DNA of 54,185 bases from assembly GCA_014381925.1 (NCBI GenBank), contig JACNKR010000035.1:1-54185 (forward strand), in the 5' to 3' direction. Source of the stretch: Fidelibacterota bacterium (GTDB taxonomy: Bacteria; Fidelibacterota; Marinisomatia; SCGC-AAA003-L08; GCA-2689995). Positions 1 through 9,067 of the stretch are shown piece by piece (position 1 is the stretch's first letter; each line of letters starts with the position of its first letter). Under the pieces are notes generated by a model. It saw only the letters and a program-made list of their open reading frames with translations. It ran no database searches and was not told the DNA's origin. Made by a program: the position numbers and the translations under genes.

Positions 1-435
1 GCTTTAAAAGATGTTTTCATCGGTGAAAAAGTTGAAGGTGAATCCGGCTATGTAAGCCTTGTTCGAAAATCAAGACGAATACATGAGTTCCCATTAGCTG
101 ATGATTTAATTGCATTAATACCAAACTCATCTGATAAAAGTTTACCTCTGTTTCCACGACTGTATGCTGAGACCGATCGTAAACTAAATGATAATCTTGC
201 TATTCCTCGAAAGTTTTTACAGAAAATACTTAGAGAAAATGGTAAAAAGAAAGCAACGCTTCATAGTTTTAGAACTACTTATAATAACATTTTAAGAGAT
301 CTCGGATTAGCTATTGAAGATAGACAAATATTACTTGCGCATAGTTCGAGTGAAACAACAAAGATTTATACTCATCCGAACTTTGAATTAGCGAGTAAAT
401 TTGTGAATAAAATCCCTAAAAATAGTGTGAATTAG
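1..435 (+). CDS. Tyrosine recombinase/integrase, C-terminal fragment (5' end outside window)
   Basis: The reading frame is open from base 1 to a TAG at 433-435 and gives 144 residues. It carries the second half of a tyrosine recombinase catalytic domain. HSFR at fragment residues 88-91 is the His-x-x-Arg box. LLAHSS follows, with His114 in the position of the usual LGH motif. Tyr123 in KIYTHP is the probable nucleophile. These enzymes cut and rejoin DNA through a 3'-phosphotyrosine and integrate phages or genomic islands, often at tRNA genes. The gene ends 147 bp from the 3' end of an initiator tRNA gene, the usual place for such an integrase, so the rest of the element should lie to the left of the window. 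The family is clear; the kind of element cannot be told from this fragment. Confidence 0.85.
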   Translation, partial: ALKDVFIGEKVEGESGYVSLVRKSRRIHEFPLADDLIALIPNSSDKSLPLFPRLYAETDRKLNDNLAIPRKFLQKILRENGKKKATLHSFRTTYNNILRDLGLAIEDRQILLAHSSSETTKIYTHPNFELASKFVNKIPKNSVN

Positions 436-453
436 TGTGCCCATAGTGTGCCC
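433..453. repeat. Tandem direct repeat at the integrase stop codon
   Basis: TAGTGTGCCC occurs twice, at 433-442 and 444-453, with an 11-bp period. The first copy contains the integrase stop codon. Short tandem repeats beside an integrase gene can be arm-type binding sites for the recombinase. That role is inferred from position only. Confidence 0.4.
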
Positions 454-540
454 TTTTATTACACCCACCCCTTCAGAACGCTACACAAGACTACATTGAA
501 ACTGTTGCCAGTTTAGGTAGAAAAGGAACCACCAGAAACC

Positions 541-576
541 AAAAAGCCCCTCTAGCATAGCTAGAAGGGCTTTTAT
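541..576 (-). terminator. Rho-independent terminator downstream of tRNA-fMet
   Basis: AAAAGCCC and GGGCTTTT flank an inner inverted repeat TCTAGC/GCTAGA. Read on the minus strand, the hairpin starts six bases past the tRNA 3' end and runs into a T tract, so it fits termination of the tRNA transcript. The plus strand also ends in TTTTA, so it may act in both directions and end the integrase transcript. Confidence 0.75.
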
Positions 577-581
577 TGGAG

Positions 582-655
<74 letters not shown>

Positions 656-1288
656 TCAGATTAATTTTAATACTCATTTCCAGAGCGGATAAATTTAAAA
701 TCATTTTATTACTTTAACAAATACTTAATTTAGATTTTTTAACACTTATAATATACATGGTATATAGCAAGATGATTTAAGATTATTTTATATCAATAAG
801 GCTATATGAAATAGTTTATTTAAAAGCCCGAAAATAATTAGAATTATTTACTCTAATTAAATTATTCAAAATGTTTAATATAATAAATTTAATAATGGCA
901 AAATTATTGAAACCACGGCAAATTTATTATTCCATTCAAACCGAGTAATCTAAAATAGGATTAGAAAAAAATCTCAATTAAGAAATAAATTTCAAATAAA
1001 TTATTTGATTTCTTTAAGTGTTTGTTTTGTTATTGGAAATTCATTCATTTTTTATGATGAAACGACTATTTTTTAATTTCCATAGATATATTTATTATGA
1101 GTAATGCAAAGTAAATTATGTGTTAAAATTCGGTTTATTTTTCTTGTTCTGATTAATATATTAGGGGCAAATTTTCCTCTAAGCTTTGCACCTTAGAAAT
1201 CAAATTCAACACTCTTTTTTCAACTCTGCACACAAACAGTTGTGCGGAAATTTCGCATTTTCCATTTATTTTTTAGGTAGAATTTAAT
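656..1288. other. Non-coding gap upstream of the pyr operon
   Basis: These 633 bp are very AT-rich and contain no convincing gene. A TATAAT at 747-752 is a possible -10 element but lacks a clear -35 box. The last 130 bp contain the inverted repeats described in the next entry. The left part should also hold the promoter of the minus-strand tRNA, which I could not place. Confidence 0.5.
1164..1247 (+). promoter_or_regulatory. Possible structured leader of the pyrimidine operon
   Basis: Three inverted repeats lie just before pyrC. GGGGCAAA (1164-1171) can pair with TTTGCACC (1185-1192) with one mismatch. TCTAAG (1178-1183) pairs perfectly with CTTAGA (1192-1197). These two hairpins overlap and exclude each other. 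CTGCACA (1226-1232) pairs with TGTGCGG (1241-1247). Competing hairpins upstream of pyr genes suggest attenuation, but there is no T tract and I do not recognise a PyrR-binding loop. Confidence 0.3.
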
Positions 1289-2581
1289 TTGACTATTTTA
1301 TTAAAAAATGGTAAAAAATCTGATAACACAAATTTAGATTTACTAATTTCAAATGGAATTATTAAAAAACTAAATCCGAACTCCGTATCCGCAGATAAAA
1401 TAATTAATTTAAATGGTAAATTTATTCTACCAGGAATAATTGATCCTCATGTTCATATGCGAGATATGAATCAATCATATAAAGAAGACTGGACTTCAGG
1501 TACAAATTCTGCTCTTAGAGGTGGAATCACTACTGTAATGGATATGCCTAATACGATTCCACCCACTATTAATAACGAAAATTTAGCTATAAAAAGAGAA
1601 TTTGCAAAAAAATCAAAAGTGAATTATGGATTTAATCTAGGGTATATTGGCACAAATAGTGCAGATATTAGAGAAGTTAAAAAATTTAATGCAATAAAGG
1701 TTTTCCTTTGTGAGTCAAGTGGTGGAGTGCCTGTTGAAGATCCAAAACAATTAACAAATGTATTTAAAATAGCTGAAGATTTACAGGTTCCACTTATTTT
1801 TCATAGTGAATCTGGAAGCTGTATTCAAGAATGTACCGCTCAATTTGAACCAATTATTAATAATCATCATTTAATTAGAAACCGTAAATGTGCAATTAAA
1901 ACGACAAAAGTGGTTATTGAAATGTCATATAAATATAATTGTAAAGTGTATTTTGCACATGTAGCTACTGCAGAAGAAATGGATTTAATTTGTGAAGCAA
2001 AAAAATTAAATAAAAATATATTTTGTGAAATTACACCTCATCATTTATTGATTACACGAAAAAAATTAGAGCAAGTTGGAAATTGGGGTAGAGTTAATCC
2101 ACCTCTTCGGGATTTTGAGGATAATCAGCGTATTTTAAAGGCAATTTTAGAAGGAACTGTGGATACAATTGGAACTGACCATGCACCACATAATTTAGAT
2201 GAGAAAAATAGAAGTTATTCAAATGCACCGTCAGGATTTCCTGGTTTTGAAACTTGTTTACCACTTTTATTAAATGAAGTTAATTTAGGGAATTTATCAC
2301 TTGAATTAGTTGAAAAAATTACAAGTTATAATTCATCCAATATTTTCAATATAAAAAATAGAGGAAAAATAAAAGAGGGTTATTTTGCAGATATTACAGT
2401 GATTGACTTAGAAAAAGAATTTATTGTTAATCCTGGCCTTTTTCAAACGAAAGCAAAATATTCACCTTTTATTAATATGAAATTAAAAGGCGATGTTTTT
2501 ATGACAATTGTAAATGGTGAAATTGCCTATAAAGACGAGAAATATAATAATACAAAAGGAATTGAAATTGATTACAGATGA
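1289..2581 (+). CDS. pyrC: Dihydroorotase
   Basis: This 430-residue protein catalyses reversible cyclisation of N-carbamoyl-aspartate to dihydroorotate, the third step of UMP synthesis, in the cytoplasm. The amidohydrolase metal centre is visible: His54 and His56 in DPHVHMRD, a lysine in the IKVFL strand that is the likely carboxylated ligand, His in FHSES, His in FAHVATAEE, and Asp in GTDHAPH. Length fits the type I/III dihydroorotase and allantoinase-like group. The start is TTG, preceded by AGG at 1275-1277 in AGGTAG. It is the first gene of an operon and its end overlaps the next gene by 14 bp. The pyrimidine neighbours make dihydroorotase far more likely than allantoinase or hydantoinase. 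Confidence 0.93.
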   Translation: MTILLKNGKKSDNTNLDLLISNGIIKKLNPNSVSADKIINLNGKFILPGIIDPHVHMRDMNQSYKEDWTSGTNSALRGGITTVMDMPNTIPPTINNENLAIKREFAKKSKVNYGFNLGYIGTNSADIREVKKFNAIKVFLCESSGGVPVEDPKQLTNVFKIAEDLQVPLIFHSESGSCIQECTAQFEPIINNHHLIRNRKCAIKTTKVVIEMSYKYNCKVYFAHVATAEEMDLICEAKKLNKNIFCEITPHHLLITRKKLEQVGNWGRVNPPLRDFEDNQRILKAILEGTVDTIGTDHAPHNLDEKNRSYSNAPSGFPGFETCLPLLLNEVNLGNLSLELVEKITSYNSSNIFNIKNRGKIKEGYFADITVIDLEKEFIVNPGLFQTKAKYSPFINMKLKGDVFMTIVNGEIAYKDEKYNNTKGIEIDYR

Positions 2582-3959
2582 AAAAAAAGATATTATTCGC
2601 CAATTATATAAAATCGGTGCTATTAAATTTGGAAAATTTAAATTAAAATCTGGATTAATTTCGCCTTTCTATTTTGATCTAAGGCTAATTGTGTCTTATC
2701 CTGATTTAATGGATAAATTTGCTACTGAATTATGTAAGCAAATAAATAATTTAAAATTTGATCTTGTAACTGGAATTCCATATACTGCATTACCTATTGC
2801 AACACTTGTATCTTCAAAATTAAATATTCCATTGGTTTATATTCGAAAAGAAAAAAAAACGTATGGTACAGCTCAAAAAATTGAAGGACAATATAATATA
2901 GGTGATACCGTTTTAGTTATTGACGATTTAATAACAACGGGTAGTAGTAAAGTTGAAACGATTGCAGGTTTTGAATCGGCAGGATTGAAAGTAAGCGATA
3001 TAAGTGTTGCAATCGATAGAAGTATTGATGGTTCTGATTTTCTTGCAAAAAACAATGTTAAATTACATAGTTTAATAACCTTAAATGATATTATAAAATT
3101 ATTGTTAGAGGATGGATCTATATCTGATTCTCAAGTGACTCAAATTATTGAGTTTCAATCAACTCAAGTTAATAATAAAGAACCTAAAAAATTAATTAAA
3201 AATAATATTACTAAGAGATTGGAAAATTTAATTGAGAGCAAAAAAACTAATTTAACTGTTTCGTTAGATGTAACCACTCAATCTGAATTTTTTAATATTC
3301 TTGAACCAATTTCGGATGATATATTGATGGTTAAAACACATATTGATATTTTATCAGATTTTGATAATGGCTTTATAAATAAATTAAAACAGCTCTCAAT
3401 TGAAAAAGACTTTGTTGTTTTTGAAGATAGAAAATTTGCAGATATTGGAAATACTGTTTATCATCAATATAATAATGGTATCTTTAATATTTCCGATTGG
3501 GCTGATGCAGTTACTATACATTTAGTTGCTGGTAATGGGACAATAAAAGGTATTTTTAAAGATAATCCTGAAAATAAATCTAGTTTTTTATTAGCAAAAA
3601 TGTCATCTAAAGGTAATTTAATGGATGCAAATTATACTAAAACTGTTTTTGAAATGGGTGCAAATTACCCTGAATATGTATCTGGGTTTATTGGTCATGA
3701 TAATACAGTAGAAGGATTAAAATCTTTAAAAAAGGAAATTCCAAGTGGGTTTTTACTTTTAACTCCAGGAGTGAGTTTATCATCTTCAGGTGATGATTTA
3801 GGCCAACAATATATTACAGCAAAAACAGCGATTCTTGGTGGTTCAGATATAATTATTGTAGGAAGGGGAATTTGTAAACACTCAAATCCAAAACAATCAG
3901 CAATTGAATATAGAGACCAAGCTTGGGAAGCATGGGAAGAAAGACAAGAAAAGGATTAA
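2568..3959 (+). CDS. pyrEF: Bifunctional orotate phosphoribosyltransferase / OMP decarboxylase (UMP synthase-like fusion)
   Basis: One 463-residue chain holds the last two enzymes of UMP synthesis. Residues about 1-195 are the phosphoribosyltransferase, with the PRPP-binding motif VIDDLITTGSS near 116-127. Residues about 215-463 are OMP decarboxylase. Its catalytic Asp-x-Lys-x-x-x-Asp network shows as EDRKFADIGNT near 286-296, a wording characteristic of the eukaryotic-type enzyme. The domain order matches animal and plant UMP synthase. I place the start at TTG 2568 because AAAAGGA at 2554-2560 sits seven bases upstream. An ATG at 2514 is in frame but lies inside pyrC and lacks such a site. 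The gene overlaps pyrC by 14 bp and pyrB begins one base after its stop, so translation is probably coupled. Confidence 0.93.
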   Translation: MITDEKKDIIRQLYKIGAIKFGKFKLKSGLISPFYFDLRLIVSYPDLMDKFATELCKQINNLKFDLVTGIPYTALPIATLVSSKLNIPLVYIRKEKKTYGTAQKIEGQYNIGDTVLVIDDLITTGSSKVETIAGFESAGLKVSDISVAIDRSIDGSDFLAKNNVKLHSLITLNDIIKLLLEDGSISDSQVTQIIEFQSTQVNNKEPKKLIKNNITKRLENLIESKKTNLTVSLDVTTQSEFFNILEPISDDILMVKTHIDILSDFDNGFINKLKQLSIEKDFVVFEDRKFADIGNTVYHQYNNGIFNISDWADAVTIHLVAGNGTIKGIFKDNPENKSSFLLAKMSSKGNLMDANYTKTVFEMGANYPEYVSGFIGHDNTVEGLKSLKKEIPSGFLLLTPGVSLSSSGDDLGQQYITAKTAILGGSDIIIVGRGICKHSNPKQSAIEYRDQAWEAWEERQEKD

Positions 3960-3960
3960 T

Positions 3961-4866
3961 ATGGAAAACTTAATAAGTATGCGAAATTTAGGAGTGGATA
4001 AAATTAATTCACTCATTGAATTGGCAGAAAATATTGAATCAGGTAAAGTAAAATCTGATATGACAGGTAAAGTAATGGGGGCATTATTCTTTGAACCGTC
4101 AACTCGTACACAACTTTCATTTGAAACTGCAATGAAACGATTAGGTGGTGAAGTGATTACAATGTCAGGAACAAAAGGAAGTTCTTTAGAGAAAGGTGAA
4201 ACATTATCTGATACGGTGAAAATAATTAATCAATATTCAGATATAATTGTTATGAGACATCCTCTAGAAGGAGCTGCTAAATATGTTTCTGAATGTGTTG
4301 ATATTCCTGTTGTAAACGCTGGAGATGGTGCAAATCAACATCCAACTCAGTCAATGCTAGATTTATATTCCATTCATAAAACCCAGAAATCACTTGATAA
4401 TTTGAAAGTTTGTTTATTGGGTGATTTGAGATATGGACGAACTGTCCATTCATTATCTTTTGCATTAGGAGCTTTTAATCCTGAGTTTTATTTTGTTTCA
4501 CCCGAAATCTTGAATATGCCTTCATATATTTTAGATGAACTTGATGATTTAGGAATTAAATATACACAAACAGATTCTTTAGATAATATTGTTGATGATT
4601 TAGATATACTTTATGTGACTCGAATACAAAAAGAGAGATTCACTGATCCTGAAGATTATGAAAAGGTAAAAAGTTCTTATGTAATTACACCTGAAATATT
4701 ATCAAATGTTAAAGATAATTTTAAAATTTTACATCCCTTACCTCGAGTTGACGAAATCTCCGTTGAAGTAGATAAATTAAAATGTGCATATTATTTTCAA
4801 CAAGCAAAAAATGGCGTTTATATGCGACAGGCAATAATAACTAAATTAATGGAGAAATGCGCATGA
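3961..4866 (+). CDS. pyrB: Aspartate carbamoyltransferase, catalytic subunit
   Basis: The 301-residue product joins carbamoyl phosphate to aspartate, the committed step of pyrimidine synthesis. The carbamoyl-phosphate site FEPSTRTQLSFE (STRT at 47-50) is present, as are HPTQSMLDL and the C-terminal HPLPRVDEI loop. Length is normal for the family. The start at 3961 has AAGGA at 3951-3955. The frame stays open further upstream, but only inside pyrEF. The next gene encodes the regulatory chain and overlaps by ATGA, so the enzyme is probably an allosteric class B holoenzyme like that of E. coli. Confidence 0.95.
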   Translation: MENLISMRNLGVDKINSLIELAENIESGKVKSDMTGKVMGALFFEPSTRTQLSFETAMKRLGGEVITMSGTKGSSLEKGETLSDTVKIINQYSDIIVMRHPLEGAAKYVSECVDIPVVNAGDGANQHPTQSMLDLYSIHKTQKSLDNLKVCLLGDLRYGRTVHSLSFALGAFNPEFYFVSPEILNMPSYILDELDDLGIKYTQTDSLDNIVDDLDILYVTRIQKERFTDPEDYEKVKSSYVITPEILSNVKDNFKILHPLPRVDEISVEVDKLKCAYYFQQAKNGVYMRQAIITKLMEKCA

Positions 4867-5306
4867 AACAATTAAAAGTAGATGCAATTAAAAACGGGAC
4901 TGTGATTGATCATATTCCAGCTGGAAAAGCATTAAAAGTATATGAAATTTTATCTTCGCATTTTAAAAAAGTAACCACAATTGGAATGAACCTTTCCAGT
5001 AAAGCATTAGGACAAAAAGATTTAATAAAAATTGAAGGTAAGGAAATAACTACTCGAGCAGTTAATAGAATTTCAATTGTTGCACCATCTGCAACTTTAA
5101 CTATTATTCGTGATTTTGAAGTTTTTAAAAAGACAGAAGTGCATATTCCAACATCGATTAGAAATGCTGTAAGTTGCCCTAATATTAAATGCATTACTAA
5201 TTTTGAAGAAATAGAGACTAAATTTACACGAGTAAAATCAAAAGATGTATCCTTGCGTTGTGATTATTGTGAACGATTATTTACATTAAATGAATTTGAG
5301 GTTTAA
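4863..5306 (+). CDS. pyrI: Aspartate carbamoyltransferase, regulatory subunit
   Basis: The 147-residue protein binds nucleotide effectors through its N-terminal domain and docks onto PyrB through a C-terminal zinc domain. All four zinc cysteines are visible, as CPNIKC and CDYC, with the normal long spacing between pairs. The start ATG at 4863 overlaps the pyrB stop as ATGA and has GGAG eight bases upstream. An ATG at 4857 is in frame but lies too close to that site. Its presence implies feedback control of the pathway by CTP or ATP, as known for the family. Confidence 0.95.
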   Translation: MKQLKVDAIKNGTVIDHIPAGKALKVYEILSSHFKKVTTIGMNLSSKALGQKDLIKIEGKEITTRAVNRISIVAPSATLTIIRDFEVFKKTEVHIPTSIRNAVSCPNIKCITNFEEIETKFTRVKSKDVSLRCDYCERLFTLNEFEV

Positions 5307-5314
5307 ATAATAAT

Positions 5315-6562
5315 TTGAAAGTATTAGTTTTAGGATCTGGAGGAAGAGAACATGCATTAATTTGGAAAATTTCTCAAAGTTCAAAAGTGAATAAAATTTA
5401 TTGTGTACCTGGGAATGGTGGAATAAAAGAACTCGCTGAAATTCCTATTTTAAACCCAAATGATAATATAGAAGTTTTATCATTTGTTAAAGAAAATAAT
5501 ATAGATTTAACTATTGTTGGTCCTGAAGCGTATCTTGTTAATGGAATTGTTGATATATTAGAAGATGCAGGTTATAAAGTTTTTGGGCCTCGAAAAAATG
5601 CTTCTATTTTTGAAGAAAGTAAAATTTTTACAAAAGAATTTTTAATTAAATACAATATTCCTACTGGAGATTATGCAAAATTTAATTCTAGTCAAAGTGC
5701 TCTTCAGTATTTAGAATCATATTCTAATTTTCCAGTTGTTATTAAAGCTGATGGTTTAGCTGGTGGTAAGGGCGTGATTATTTGTAAAACAAAATTAGAT
5801 GCTCAAAATGCAGTCAAAGATATAATGGTGTCTCATAAATTTGGTAAGGCTGGTCAAAATATTATTATCGAAGAGTTTTTAATTGGCAATGAAATTTCAA
5901 TTCTTACTTTTGTCGATGGTAAAACAATGATACCAATGGTTTTGGCAAAAGATTATAAAAAAATAGGAAATGGTGAAACAGGGTTAAATACGGGTGGGAT
6001 GGGTTGTATATCGCCTAATCCGAATGTAACTGTTGATATGGAAACAGTTTGTCAAAATGAAATTTTAGATCCAATTATGAATGGATTAATAAGTGAAAAA
6101 ATGGATTTTAGAGGAGTATTATTCATCGGAATTATTTATACTAAAAAAGGTCCAAAAGTATTAGAATTCAATGTAAGATTTGGCGACCCTGAAACTCAAG
6201 TAATTCTACCACGATTAAAAAATGATATAACAGATGTATTCCTTGCAGTTATAAATAGGGATTTAAAAAATATAAAATTAAATTGGTATGAAAATTCAGT
6301 TTGTACAATTGTATTAGCTTCAGATGGATATCCAGAAAATTATAAAAAAGGTAATGAAATTAATGGGTTAAACAACTGTAAATCGATTGTTTTTCATGCA
6401 GGAACTAAATCTGAAAATGATAAAATTTTTACAAATGGTGGTAGAGTATTAAATATTACAGCTGAAGGTGATAACCATAAAGAAGCAATTAAAAATGCAT
6501 ATTCAGTTATTGAAAATATTCATTTTGAAGGAATGTATTTTAGAAATGATATTGGTAAATAA
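5315..6562 (+). CDS. purD: Phosphoribosylamine-glycine ligase (GARS)
   Basis: The 415-residue ATP-grasp ligase joins glycine to phosphoribosylamine, the second step of purine synthesis. The N-terminal signature GSGGREHALIWKI is intact. The ATP-grasp core has VIKADGLAGGKGV, and FNVRFGDPETQ near the end supplies the metal and ATP ligands. Length is typical. The start is TTG, eight bases after the pyrI stop. The nearest Shine-Dalgarno-like GAGG is about 13 bases away, so expression may rely on coupling to pyrI. A purine gene at the end of a pyrimidine operon would link the two branches transcriptionally. No other pur gene is in the window. Confidence 0.94.
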   Translation: MKVLVLGSGGREHALIWKISQSSKVNKIYCVPGNGGIKELAEIPILNPNDNIEVLSFVKENNIDLTIVGPEAYLVNGIVDILEDAGYKVFGPRKNASIFEESKIFTKEFLIKYNIPTGDYAKFNSSQSALQYLESYSNFPVVIKADGLAGGKGVIICKTKLDAQNAVKDIMVSHKFGKAGQNIIIEEFLIGNEISILTFVDGKTMIPMVLAKDYKKIGNGETGLNTGGMGCISPNPNVTVDMETVCQNEILDPIMNGLISEKMDFRGVLFIGIIYTKKGPKVLEFNVRFGDPETQVILPRLKNDITDVFLAVINRDLKNIKLNWYENSVCTIVLASDGYPENYKKGNEINGLNNCKSIVFHAGTKSENDKIFTNGGRVLNITAEGDNHKEAIKNAYSVIENIHFEGMYFRNDIGK

Positions 6563-6563
6563 A

Positions 6564-7100
6564 TTAATCCCCATATTCTAAATCAATGTAATATCCAGAA
6601 GAATAATATACATCTCCTTTTAAATATTTATAATCTCCCGTCAATTCCCCGTCTGAATCATAAAATTTCCATTGTCCTTCACGAATGCCATTAGAGTATA
6701 AACCTGTAATAGCTTTTTTACCGTTTGAGTAAAATTCTTGATAAGTACTATCAATAATATCTTTTTTATAAAATAATCGACAGTCAATTTCCCCATTGTC
6801 ATGAAAATACTTCCATTCACCCGATTTTTTACTATGTAAATATTTTGAAACGGTTTTCAATGTATCTGATTTATAATAAGTCATTTCAACTTTTAAAGAG
6901 TCACCATATTGAATTGATAGTGTATCACCATTTTCTTTTAGTGATATTTTTTTATGAATTATTTGCACAGAATCTTTTCCTGAAATAAAATGAATTATTT
7001 TAGGGTTACCTTTTGAATATGATTCTATTATTAATTCTGTAATTGAATCTCCACATCCAATTAATACTACTACTAATAATAAATAAACTGTAATCTTCAT
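6564..7100 (-). CDS. MORN-repeat lipoprotein
   Basis: The 178-residue protein begins with a lipoprotein signal, with a hydrophobic run ending in LIGC (Cys16). It is therefore probably anchored in a membrane facing the periplasm. The C-terminal half has MORN-like repeats: SGEWKYFHDNGEI, YQEFYSNGKKAI and EGQWKFYDSDGEL. Such repeats occur in YwqK-type proteins of mostly unknown role. It is convergent with purD, with a single base between the stop codons, and has its own upstream region of about 240 bp shared with the next plus-strand gene. Function unknown. Confidence 0.75.
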   Translation of the reverse strand: MKITVYLLLVVVLIGCGDSITELIIESYSKGNPKIIHFISGKDSVQIIHKKISLKENGDTLSIQYGDSLKVEMTYYKSDTLKTVSKYLHSKKSGEWKYFHDNGEIDCRLFYKKDIIDSTYQEFYSNGKKAITGLYSNGIREGQWKFYDSDGELTGDYKYLKGDVYYSSGYYIDLEYGD

Positions 7101-7342
7101 TTAATACCTGAAATTTTAATACAAAACTTAAATTATTTTTTACTATACTAAAATAATATTTTTATTTTTTATTCTTCTAAAATAATATTTAAGATTAAAA
7201 ATATATTGAAATATTTTAGACTGACAGAAATATCATTGTAAATTAAGAAATTAATTAAGTTACAAATTTAAAATTTATATGTTAACTTTTCACAAATAGC
7301 ATACTCAACTATGGATAAAAAATTAAATTTTAAGGAGTTTAA

Positions 7343-8995
7343 ATGAATTTTATTAAAAATATTATTATTACACTACCAATTATTTTGTTTTCACAATCAA
7401 TTCAATTTTATGGAGCAGATAATTTTATTAAAATTGGTGATAACTTAGGTGGGTTTGAAGGGTTTTTAGAATCAGGTGATCGGTTTGGTAGAGATCATGA
7501 TGTTATTGGAGATGTAAATGGTGATGGAGTTTTTGATCTCGTAATTGGAGCGAGGTCTGATGATGATGGTGAAATTGATGCAGGAGCAGTTTATATTCTA
7601 TTTATGAATTCCGATGGAACTGTTCAGTCTCATCAAAAAATTTCTATGTTGATGGGTGGCTTTGAAGAAACTTTATTACCGAGTAGTTATTTTGGTTATG
7701 GTGTTGCAGGAATCGGTGATTATGACAATGATAATATACCAGACATAGCCGTTTCAGCTCCCACACCTGAGAATAGAGCTCTCTATATTATTCATTTAAA
7801 TTCAAATGGAACTGTTAAATCAGTTGTTAAAAATGAAAATATAATTGCACAGGGATTAAGTGCAATTGGAGATATAAATGGTGATGGTCGGATTGATTTA
7901 GTTGGTTGTAATCCCGGGTCTAATGATGGAGGTAATCAGAGAGGTTCTATAGATTTATTATTTTTAAATTCTAATTCACAAGTAATTACAGAAAATACAG
8001 TTACGATTAGCTCGACTCAAGGTGGATTTGGAGAAGGTCTTTCAAATGGAGATCAATTTGGAGGACGAGAAGTTGCTATGTTAGGCGATATTGATGGTGA
8101 TGGTACACTTGAACTTGCAGTGGGTGCATTTAGAACTGGAAATCAACAAGGAGCAATTTGGATTTTATCATTAGACTCAGAAAGTTTTAATGTAGAATCA
8201 AAAAATAGAATAGCTCAAAATGAATCTGGATTTAATGAAATATTACCCGAAAATGCAGATTTTGGTCATGCTTTGTGTAATGCTGGAGATTTAAATAGTG
8301 ATGGAATTCCTGATTTATTTACAGGAGCAAATCAATTAAATGAAGGTTATGGGTATATATTATATTTAAATAATGATAAAACAGTAAAAACATATACTCG
8401 AATTAATAATAATGAAGGTGGATTTAATTTAAATTTAGAACCTACAGGCAGATTTTCGAGATCAATTTCATTTGTTGGTTATTTAGGTAATAATGGTCAA
8501 ATTGCGATAAATGTTGGAGGTGGTGCAGGTGAGTCCGGGTTACTCTTTTTATTATTTTATCAACAATGTAATTTTAATTTGCATGAAGGATATAATTATT
8601 GGAGTGGAGGAAGTACACTATTTTCAAATTGGAATCATAGTTCTCAATCAATTATTGGCGAACCATTATCAATAGAACAATGTATGACTAAATCTTTTGA
8701 GTTAAATGCGAATTATATGACACATAATCCTATTGATAATCGATGTATTATAAAAGATTCAACAGCAATTTTGACTGAAAGCAATGAAGAAAGTTTTGCA
8801 TATATTAAGAATTGTGATTTTTCTATTTTATATGGTGATGTAAATAATGATGGATTAATTAATATTGTTGATATTGTATTAATTGTAAATTTAGTTTTAT
8901 CAAATCAATATAACGATATTGCTGATGGAAATGGGGACCAGTTTGTAGATGTTTTAGATATAATTATTTTTATTAATCTGATTTTAGGTGAGTAA
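7343..8995 (+). CDS. Secreted FG-GAP (integrin-alpha-like) protein with C-terminal dockerin-like repeats
   Basis: The 550-residue exoprotein has a signal peptide of about 17 residues. It is followed by at least five calcium-binding FG-GAP blades, for example GDVNGDGVFDLVIGA, GDINGDGRIDLVG, GDIDGDGTLELAVGA and GDLNSDGIPDLFTGA, which form a beta-propeller. A cysteine-containing segment follows at roughly 410-490 and could be PAN/Apple-like, though this is uncertain. The last 55 residues are two EF-hand-like dockerin repeats (GDVNNDGLINIVDIV and DGNGDQFVDVLDIII). It lacks a long sorting tail, so the dockerin pair may be the terminal module. AAGGAG lies just before the ATG, and a terminator follows. 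It probably acts in adhesion or binding at the cell surface; the ligand is unknown. Confidence 0.82.
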   Translation: MNFIKNIIITLPIILFSQSIQFYGADNFIKIGDNLGGFEGFLESGDRFGRDHDVIGDVNGDGVFDLVIGARSDDDGEIDAGAVYILFMNSDGTVQSHQKISMLMGGFEETLLPSSYFGYGVAGIGDYDNDNIPDIAVSAPTPENRALYIIHLNSNGTVKSVVKNENIIAQGLSAIGDINGDGRIDLVGCNPGSNDGGNQRGSIDLLFLNSNSQVITENTVTISSTQGGFGEGLSNGDQFGGREVAMLGDIDGDGTLELAVGAFRTGNQQGAIWILSLDSESFNVESKNRIAQNESGFNEILPENADFGHALCNAGDLNSDGIPDLFTGANQLNEGYGYILYLNNDKTVKTYTRINNNEGGFNLNLEPTGRFSRSISFVGYLGNNGQIAINVGGGAGESGLLFLLFYQQCNFNLHEGYNYWSGGSTLFSNWNHSSQSIIGEPLSIEQCMTKSFELNANYMTHNPIDNRCIIKDSTAILTESNEESFAYIKNCDFSILYGDVNNDGLINIVDIVLIVNLVLSNQYNDIADGNGDQFVDVLDIIIFINLILGE

Positions 8996-9023
8996 AATAA
9001 AAATAGCTTAAAATAATTTTGAT

Positions 9024-9052
9024 ATAAGCCTCTTTTATAAGGGCTTATTTAT
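9024..9052 (+). terminator. Rho-independent terminator
   Basis: ATAAGCC (9024-9030) pairs with GGCTTAT (9042-9048) around an 11-base loop and is followed by a T-rich stretch. It lies 28 bp after the FG-GAP gene and 15 bp before the next start codon, so the two genes are probably separate units. Confidence 0.7.
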
Positions 9053-9067
9053 TTAGTAGATTATGAA

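Noticed and set aside
2514..2567. ATG at 2514 as start of the pyrE/pyrF fusion
   Set aside because: It lies inside pyrC without a ribosome site. TTG 2568 has AAAAGGA at seven bases and gives a normal OPRT N-terminus.
1289..2581. Allantoinase or hydantoinase instead of dihydroorotase
   Set aside because: The family motifs overlap, but the gene heads an operon with pyrE/pyrF, pyrB and pyrI.
7148..7200. Repeated CTAAAATAATATTT in the gap before the FG-GAP gene
   Set aside because: Two copies of a pure A/T word in very AT-rich DNA are not convincing as a functional repeat.
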